Under the pieces are notes generated by a model. The model was not told where the DNA came from and did no database searches. It saw only the letters and a program-made list of their open reading frames with translations. Shown piece by piece: positions 56,921 through 64,000 of a stretch of 64,000 bases of DNA. The first letter of the stretch is position 1; every line of letters starts with the position of its first letter. This stretch comes from Larix kaempferi (lineage: Eukaryota; Streptophyta; Pinopsida; Pinales; Pinaceae), in the NCBI GenBank assembly GCA_027924585.1, contig BSBM01000592.1, positions 7,510,501-7,574,500 of the forward strand, read 5' to 3'. The translations under genes and the position numbers were made by a program.

Positions 56921-57155
56921 GGGAAGTTTCAATGCAACAAGTCCCTGCCATTGCATCAAACAAAGGAAGTTTCAAGTCCCTGCCATTGCATCAAACAAAG
57001 GAAGTTTCAATGCCTACCATTGCATCTACATGTGTGGCACCTATCCTGGTGCCATTGCATCTACACGTGTGGCACCTATCCTAGTGCCATTGCATCTACA
57101 CATGTGGCACCTGTCTTAGTGCAATTGCATCTACATGTGTGGCACATGTCCTAGT
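56921..57155. repeat. Minisatellite, 35-bp units
   Basis: Units that begin CCATTGCATCTACA start at 57017, 57052, 57087 and, with a CAATTGCATC variant, 57122. Each also has TGTGGCACCTATCCTAGTG. Just before them lie two or three related units with GAAGTTTCAA and CCATTGCATCAAACAAAG (56927-57010), so the array is composite. Confidence 0.85.
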
Positions 57156-57829
57156 GGCAAGCTCCAATACCATAGTTGTGTCTCCTCCGTATTTCGCCAT
57201 CTTCTTTGTACGTTTGTGTTTATTATTAACATTGAGGAGGTGTGGAAAATTTCCATGTGTAGTTGACTGCGGACATATCTGCAAGTTTCATGCAATTTCG
57301 CGCAAATGTTTCACCTAGATCATAGAATACTCATCATGCAGTTCTGCGCAAGTGTTTGGCCCAGATCATAGAGAGATAATGCATGGATGATGATGACATT
57401 GGAGTGTCCATGTAGAAGTTGGATCACAATATAGCACATATATATCATTGTGGTGCATGCTACACAATATGGTCTAAGTGGTGCTTGTGGAATAATTATT
57501 GAGTATGTCATTTGAATAACACATGTAGCATGAGGTGTTTCCATGTGGTATTATCACACTAGTATATATTGTGTGTTTGTAAATCTTGTGGTGTTTATAC
57601 AATCTTGTGATTCTGTATGGGTTCAACTAACACTAATGTATGTATAGTTCCATGCAGGTACCATCAAGTCCCACACTAACATGGTTAGATGATCAGATCC
57701 ATTGGACTATATAACTAATACTATGTGGAAAAAATCATGCAAACTTGAAAGGGTTATGAGAGGGTTATGTGTTGATAAATATCCTAATGGAGCTGATATG
57801 ACATTTTTAATGAACTCACTCATGTTTTT
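57156..57829. other. No gene seen
   Basis: Spacer left of the Copia-type copy 2. A duplicated phrase GTTCTGCGCAAGTGTTT/AATTTCGCGCAAATGTTT near 57290-57355 hints at another short duplication. No coding motif. Confidence 0.5.
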
Positions 57830-58203
57830 TACTTAAAATAAAATATATGTCCACCTCTGCTTTATCTAGATCATATTATGGACCTAGATGCTAGCCTTGG
57901 GATATTAAAAGGGAGGGGGATATGAAATTGATTGATTGGATGGATGAAATACATTTCAAGAGAATTTGTAACTTAGTCAAAAGGAACTTGATTTACAATG
58001 TACCTTGTATAGTGAAACTTGTTAGAACTACAATGAGACACATGTTGTACTAAGGTGGATTTTCAAGAGACACTTGAAAAGTGTGATACGACACTTACCA
58101 CTCATGCATATTAAAGCTAACACTTGGAAAATGACAAAGGATCACTTAGAAAACATCCAAGTCTTTGGAGCACACTTGTAAGGAAAGTATGGACAGTTGT
58201 AAA

Positions 58204-58911
58204 TGTTAGGATATTCCTATACTCCATCCTAGTCCCACCAGTATTTTGATCATTTACATTTTCATTCATGCATGCACTTTTAGGGTTTGCATGCATTCTA
58301 GGGTTTGCATGCATCCTAGTCATTAGTCCAGCACCTAGCCCTCAGTTATCCAGTCCCCAAGAGCTTCTCACTATTCAGTTTTATCCCTACAGTTGCTTAA
58401 TGCGCCCTTCTTCCTTGATTTTAGGAAGCAACTCGCCCATCTTCACCTACCAGTCCAGTTGTCTTCAGTTTACACTCAGTTACACTCAGTTACACTTAGT
58501 TACAGTCAGTTACACTCAGTTACACTTAGTTACACTCAGTTACACCTACCAAACTCAGTTTGACTGATGGTTGACAGTTACTTGAGCATTGATGACTCCA
58601 CTGATGATGATGAAGACTTCCAGTTGTGCTCCGATGACACTCCAGTGATCCTTTGATCACTCCATGAAGGCTAATTCGAATTGCCACCTTAGGCATTCGA
58701 ATTCCTCATGCATTGTACTATTTATTTGTCCATATTGTGATTAATTAACTAGTGTGTGTGAAGTATTTTTGCTTCTATCCGAGTTCTACTGTATTATTAT
58801 TCTGTTGCTCATTATACTGCATTGACCACTCTTCTTCTATTTTCCTGCTTAATCATAATTACTCTTGTGAGGTATACACCATCTCTTAGATCTGCTGTGA
58901 GGATTTTCACA
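58204..58911 (+). repeat. 5' LTR of the 2.9-kb element
   Basis: Begins TGTTAGGATATTCC and ends GGATTTTCACA. It holds a decamer array of CAGTTACACT at about 58457-58550 and the palindromic word GGATCCTTTGATCAC-like near 58650. Confidence 0.93.
58457..58560 (+). repeat. CAGTTACACT decamer array in the 5' LTR
   Basis: About ten units of CAGTTACACT and one-base variants (TAGTTACACT, CAGTTACAGT) stand head to tail. The 3' LTR counterpart (60612-60705) differs in unit order and number. Confidence 0.85.
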
Positions 58912-58923
58912 TGGTATCAGAGC
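58912..58923 (+). other. Primer-binding site of the 2.9-kb element
   Basis: TGGTATCAGAGC, a full match to the plant initiator tRNA-Met type, begins on the first base after the LTR. Confidence 0.93.
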
Positions 58924-59066
58924 ATGTTGAGAGTATTGTTTATCTCCATTCTTGAGAGGTTTTTGTAGGTTATTACCAATATTTTGAGTACAGCAGTTTC
59001 TGCATTTTTGCAGTAGTAGCAGTTGTAGTTATTCTATATTTTTTTTGCAGGTCCTCTATAGCTTCT

Positions 59067-60155
59067 ATGTATTCATCAAGAATTACTCCTCTTTCTCCAT
59101 TAAACTATGATGAATGGAAACCACCAATGATGGTACATTTGAAGAGACATGGTCTCTTTGATTATTGTTTTGAAAGAGAGTTAGAATCCTTTGAAGAAGA
59201 GTATGACTGGTTAAATGAAGGAGAAATAGCTTGTGCAGCCATGATGTATGCTATGTCTCGATGCATGTTATATCACCTCCCTGATTTTTCATCTCCAAAA
59301 GATCTATGGGCCTACCTGGATCAAAGATTTGGCAGACAGAATGAAGGGATTGGTCCAAACCCTTTCGAGAGCAAGCAAAGTGATGCATTCGCTCCCCTTA
59401 ATGGTCTCTTAGATCATGAACCAGTATCATTTCATATTGAAGTTGTTGACAAAGAATTTGCAGATTCTCCACTCATGCTCCAACTTTATTCTCTTTCTGT
59501 GCCAGCTCACACTCTAGATATTGCAGAAGGTCCTAAATCCTCTCTTGCACCAGAGTCTGTTGGTTTGCATCATGATCACATGATTATTTCGTAGGTAAAA
59601 TCAGCTATTGGAGGTAATGCATTCGCTCCTCTCAAGCAATCATCTCTTATTTACTACTATATGATCATTAGCACATGCTTTCAGAAGGTTATTGAAGAAT
59701 ATGGCCATTGCCACCCGCTTGAGATAATTTCTCATGCATCCATTGGTTTTGATCTCACCTCTTATGGTTCAAAGGAGATCTCAAGAAACCATTGCCATTC
59801 ACTTGGGATAATTTCTCATGCATATGATAGTTTTGATCTCACCCCTGCTGGTTCAAAGGAGATCTCAAGAAACTATTCTTCAAGTCTTAAATCTGATTTG
59901 GATTTCAAGCAATTATTATTTGATGGTTCTTTTTGGCATAATCTCACCCATGATGGTTCAAAGGAGAAGACAAAAGGCTATCTGCATATTCATGATTTTG
60001 ATCCTACCTCAGCTTATTCGAATCACAGGTTCAAGGATCATCCTCATACTTTTGGATTTGTTCTCATCACATTCGATCTGAAGAGCAAGTACAAGCACAT
60101 GTTTTTTGAGCATGATCCACTTCTTCCCAAGAAGAAGATACCTCCAGACATATGA
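59067..60155 (+). pseudogene. Gag-like ORF of the 2.9-kb element, one internal TAG
   Basis: The first 175 codons (ATG at 59067) open with SPLNYDEWKPPMMVHLKRHG, the Copia gag N-terminal pattern, and continue with CAAMMYAMSRCMLYHL and SSPKDLWAYLDQRFG. A TAG at 59592-59594 is the only stop before the frame runs on to the TGA at 60153-60155. The second half is unlike gag: it contains two close copies of a 28-30 residue repeat ending GFDLTSYGSKEISRN or SFDLTPAGSKEISRN, and a third partial copy ending LTHDGSKEKTKG. No zinc knuckle is present. The purpose of the repeat domain is unknown. Confidence 0.7.
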
Positions 60156-60333
60156 CCAAGCATCACACCTGCTTGAGTTTGGAGCATTTATTTTTTGTGT
60201 GTGCCTTACAGTCTGTTTTTTGAGGATGGGGTATGTTTCCCATGAAAATTTTCCACTTCCTTGGTTTATTGACTGTTATTATTCATTATATTGGGTGACC
60301 TTTGGTCTTAGTTACCAGGGCCCAGGATGGATT

Positions 60334-60342
60334 AAGGGGGGG
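60334..60342 (+). other. Polypurine tract of the 2.9-kb element
   Basis: AAGGGGGGG lies directly before the 3' LTR start TGTTAGG. Confidence 0.9.
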
Positions 60343-61078
60343 TGTTAGGATATTCCTATACTCCATCCTAGTCCCACCAGTATTTTGATCATTTACATTT
60401 TCAGTCATGCATGCACTTTTAGGGTTTGCATGCATTCTAGGGTTTGCATGCATTTTGCATGCATCCCAGTCATTAGTCCAACACCTATCTCTCAGTTAGC
60501 CAACCCCCAACAGCTTCTCACTATTCAGTTTTAGCCCTCCAGTTGCTTAATGTGCCCTTCTTCCTTGATTTTAGGAAGCAACTCACCCATCTTCACCTAC
60601 TAGTCCAGTTGTCTTCAGTTTACACTCAGTTACACTTAGTTACAGTGAGTTACAGTCAGTTATACTCAATTACACTTAGTTACACTCAGTTACACCTACC
60701 AGACTCAGTTTGACTAATGGTTGACAGTTACTTGAGCATCGATGACTCCACTGATGATGATGAAGACTTCCAGTTGTGCTCCGATGATACTAATTGTGCT
60801 CCGATGACACTCCAGTGATCCTTTGATCACTCCATGAAGGCTAATTCGAATTGCCACCTTAGGCATTCGAATTCCTCATGCATTGTACTATTTATTTGTC
60901 CATATTGTGATTAATTAACTAGTGTGTGTGAAGTATTTTTGCTTCTATCTGAGTTCTACTGTATTATTATTCTGTTGCTCATTATACTGCATTGACCACT
61001 CTTCTATTTTCCTGCTTAATCATAATTACTCTTGTGAGGTATACATCATCTCTTAGATCTGCTGTGAGGATTTTCATA
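60343..61078 (+). repeat. 3' LTR of the 2.9-kb element
   Basis: Begins TGTTAGGATATTCC and ends GGATTTTCATA (terminal CA changed to TA). It is 28 bases longer than the 5' LTR because of a duplicated TTTGCATGCA-type word near 60445 and a duplicated AATTGTGCTCCGATGA near 60770-60805, partly offset by small losses. Confidence 0.93.
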
Positions 61079-61850
61079 GTAAAAGGATAATCAATGTTAA
61101 AGGACAATTGGAATCCATGAATAAATGCCAATGTAAACGGGGGCACTTGGGACACATGTGTCTCCTTGATAAAAAGACTAATTTTAATTTAAAATATTTA
61201 AATATAATCCTCACCATGGGCTATAATTCCAGTGATAGAGTGAGATTAGGGGCGCCATCAATATGATTGAAAAAATAGTCCTAGCAGATGACAATGCTAA
61301 GACGAGCATCATCAAGAATATGCTTGCAAAATAGACCTAAGGAAAAAAAAAATCTTAGGGAAACAGACATTACTTTGTAGAGAAAGAGGGGTGTGGATCT
61401 GATTGTAGTATAGGTTTGTGTATGAGTGTTTGACCTGTGATATATGTGATGAATTATAACCCCTACAAAATGGGGACCACGAAACTTAGGATGTGTTGGT
61501 TTCAAAGAAACTAATCATACAACATGCATTTTCCCATTAAAAAGAAAGCTAGAGTAAAATATCCCAAATTAGAGGTCACCTTCATCAGGATGAAAAACCA
61601 AGTTCTGAATTCCATTTTACTACTTCTTGGGTGTTTATTTGGTCGTTTATTTTTTCTTAAATAAGAAATGATAATAAAAAAAATCTTAGTATGAAAATGT
61701 TGCTTAAACAAGTTAATTTATGTTGATTGTTAAACATGAACAGAAACATAGTTTGATTTTCTTGAACAAAAAAATTGCATATAAAGGTAAGGGATTTAGT
61801 GCTAAGTTATATAGTAGAATGAATTTGGGAGTACACGTGACAATATACAT

Positions 61851-64000
61851 CATAATAAGGAGACAAAATACAAAATTTGATACATATCAATCACTAATTA
61901 ATGATGGTCATTGATAACTAAATTCCATATGTAAGGAACCACTAAATACAAAGTACAACATAGTATGTATTGGTTATGATACATCAACATTGGAGAAATT
62001 GCATCAATGGGGGATGAAAAAATTGTCTGTTTCTTCAAACTAAATATCATTATTGAGTATGAATCTACATAATATGAATGAATGTGTCAAACTCAAACAT
62101 GGGTGAAACTATCTAATCAATAACCAATAAAGTAAATCACTACCGAATGTGAGATATTCCACCCATGATGAATATGGATGCCAACGTACTCCATACCTTA
62201 CTTCAAATTCCAAATAGATGTGTTGAATTGTAGCAATAAAGGAGTCACTTATTAAGGATCCATTAATGAAAATCCACTCCTAGATGCCAGAATACTTTCC
62301 ATTAATAATTGTAGATACCAAGGTAAGAGAGCCTCTAAATCAACCTATCAGACAAAATATGTTGGAGATGATAGGATTATATCCATTGAGGGAAGGGAAA
62401 TAATGTGTCCCTTCCATTGACATAAGGTAAAAATGGAATGATGAGGAAAAATGGGCTTAGAACTTATTTGATTGGGGGGGTTCCCAAACGAAGAGTAATG
62501 ATGAACCACTTTAACTAGTGTGAGATATGAGCACTAATATTTGATATCATGAAGTACTTGCAATTTGAATTGGGGGAGTGGCCAACATGGGAATAAAAAA
62601 TACTAAGGAATGGTTGACACATGGATTCAACTCAAGAATTTCCTTGACTTACAACACAAACAAAATCGTCTTGGGTAGAAACTATAAATAAAGAAACCAA
62701 TAGCATAGTAACTCAATAAGAATTCACTATGGCATGACTCCATCAAAATTGGTAGAGTAAATACTTAAGAGAAATTAAAAAATAACTCAAGAACTATGGT
62801 GAAAATTTGTGATAGCTGTTAAGCAGGGAAATTTTTAAGGGCGAAATTTTGCCAATTGGATATTTTTGGGGACTTTTTTCAAAAAATAAATTCGCTATTT
62901 GGTCATTTTTAGTCTCTAATATCGCCTATATTTAAAAAAAATATGTTTTTTTATCATAATATTTGCCAAAATTTACAATTTTTGGTAGTAAATTGTATGT
63001 TTCATATTTAATATTCGCCTACAAATCTATATATATATGTTTTTTTCAATCCAAAATAATCACCTAGAATACTATACTTAAGTATACTTTTATAATCCTT
63101 AAAAAATACCCTGGTGTTAAGGAATAGTTACATAACACAATTGTTGAAATAATGACTAAATGGTGCAAGAATGGTACCTACATGAATATAAAAATAAATA
63201 AATAATTGATTGATCAATAATACTATATCTCCACCTACTTATACAACAAAAAACTTGCTCAATTGCACTAGGTGTTTCAAGTGCTCCAAGATCAAAATTT
63301 ATACTTACACGAAAAGCTAAAGTCAATCCCTAATCTATAGGAACTTGAGTTAGAATCACAAATTAAAATGGTTGATGAAATGTTTCAGAATGTGAAGGCT
63401 GGGTGGATAGGCTTTAATCGATCCTAGTTTACTCTAGTTTTCATCTCTAGATTCATATGTATAATGTTACCCATATGTATCTAAAGGATGATGAGATCAA
63501 ACACTAGGAAGTGAAAATTACAGAGAAACAACATGTCATTCATGAGATACCAATGAAGACATACAAATAGATTGTGAGTAAGTTAACTACCTCACTAAGA
63601 AAACTGCCATAATGCACTTAAAGAAGCAACAACTCACTATAAGATGATGTATGTGGTTAGATGATGTAGGAAGCAACAACTCAATTCCAAGAGCATGCCA
63701 AAGAGTGATATATAGGGTTAGATGATGTATACACAAAGACTATTGTATCTATCCAAATTTGCAAGCATAAAGTCAAACAAAGGAAACTCCACATTAGATG
63801 TAGTTGCTAAATTTCAACAAGAAATAGATACCATTATGACTTCCTATGTCAACCTAACCCGAAGCTTCAACAAGTTCATTGATCAAGTGAAGCATAATAT
63901 TCCTTTAGTGGCTTCTGTAAGGATAGGCTACATTGTCTGAAGGACGATATGATCATAATGTTGGGGGCCTATTGACACCTTATTTTTTAGTTTTGAATAC
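61851..64000. other. No gene recognised
   Basis: AT-rich spacer. A block at 62815-63050 has recurring ATTTGCCAAAATTT and TTCGCC words in both orientations. A 72-codon ORF near the end (63722-63940) reads like a plain helical segment and matches no family that I know. The TTAGATGATGTA word repeats near 63658 and 63718. Confidence 0.5.

Larger units (their letters stand above)
58204..61078 (+). mobile_element. Complete 2.9-kb non-autonomous Copia-type element
   Basis: LTRs at 58204-58911 and 60343-61078 flank 1.4 kb. A perfect target duplication GTAAA is at 58199-58203 and 61079-61083. Primer site TGGTATCAGAGC (58912-58923) directly follows the LTR, and a purine tract AAGGGGGGG (60334-60342) precedes the 3' LTR. 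The only coding region is a gag-like frame with one TAG. No protease, integrase or reverse transcriptase is present. It is the least decayed LTR element in the window. Confidence 0.93.
57830..61850 (+). mobile_element. Degraded Copia-type LTR element (copy 2), split by nested insertion
   Basis: 57841-58203 matches 1330-1600, and 61084-61850 matches 1600-1940 plus 7668-8245. The unit is interrupted at 58203/61079 by a complete non-autonomous element. It encodes a decayed zinc knuckle (KCQCKRGHLGHMC, about 61125-61165) in a single copy. The LTR ends were not found. Confidence 0.6.

Noticed and set aside
57017-57155. CRISPR-like direct repeats
   Set aside because: Units are contiguous with no unique spacers, and the genome is eukaryotic.
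63722-63940. 72-codon ORF near the right end as a gene
   Set aside because: Short, generic helical composition, no motif, and no start context that I can defend.

Overview
The window looks like intergenic chromosomal DNA from a large, repeat-dominated plant nuclear genome. I found no cellular gene that I can defend. Almost all recognisable sequence is retroelement: Ty3/Gypsy chromovirus, Copia-type, several non-autonomous LTR elements, plant L1-type LINEs with a C-terminal RNase H, and a short fragment that resembles a Penelope-like GIY-YIG endonuclease. Old insertions nested inside older ones and AT-rich spacers fit a gymnosperm, perhaps a conifer (Penelope-like elements in plants are mainly known from conifers). 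That placement is inference.

Layout. (1) 1-8245: a degraded Copia-type element (LTR end, primer-binding site, gag, duplicated zinc knuckle) split by a 5.7-kb minus-strand non-autonomous LTR element at 1943-7667. (2) 9350-10995: an old repeat, unit A. (3) 11010-21062: a complete but dead Gypsy/Tekay-like chromovirus with 2.5-kb LTRs and a 5-bp target duplication. (4) 21092-21319: a Penelope-like endonuclease remnant. (5) 21889-24210: a 5'-truncated LINE. (6) 24296-24864: a fold-back element. (7) 25879-33070: a full-length LINE with an 11-bp target duplication. (8) 33300-35650: old repeat unit B. (9) 36211-36329: an 89-bp insertion between 15-bp direct repeats. (10) 39650-43523 and 53441-53640: second copies of units A and B, interrupted by a 9.9-kb minus-strand gag-only LTR element at 43524-53440 that itself contains a 592-bp solo LTR. 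(11) 54873-56274: a 1.4-kb poly(A) element. (12) 57830-61850: a second copy of the Copia-type family, interrupted by a complete 2.9-kb non-autonomous Copia-type element at 58204-61078.

Relationships. The gag-only element at 43.5-53.4 kb and the Gypsy element at 11.0-21.1 kb share LTR start, LTR end, primer-binding-site region and polypurine-tract region. They therefore look like a parasite/helper pair. Paired paralogous repeats give unoccupied versions of several insertion sites, so the order of insertion can be read directly. All coding sequence is broken. In the Gypsy polyprotein every premature stop is explainable as a C-to-T change, mostly in a CAG context, which fits decay of methylated cytosines.

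Starts, ends and duplications of elements were read by eye from terminal TG/CA, target duplications and copy-to-copy comparison. No alignment or database search was run.
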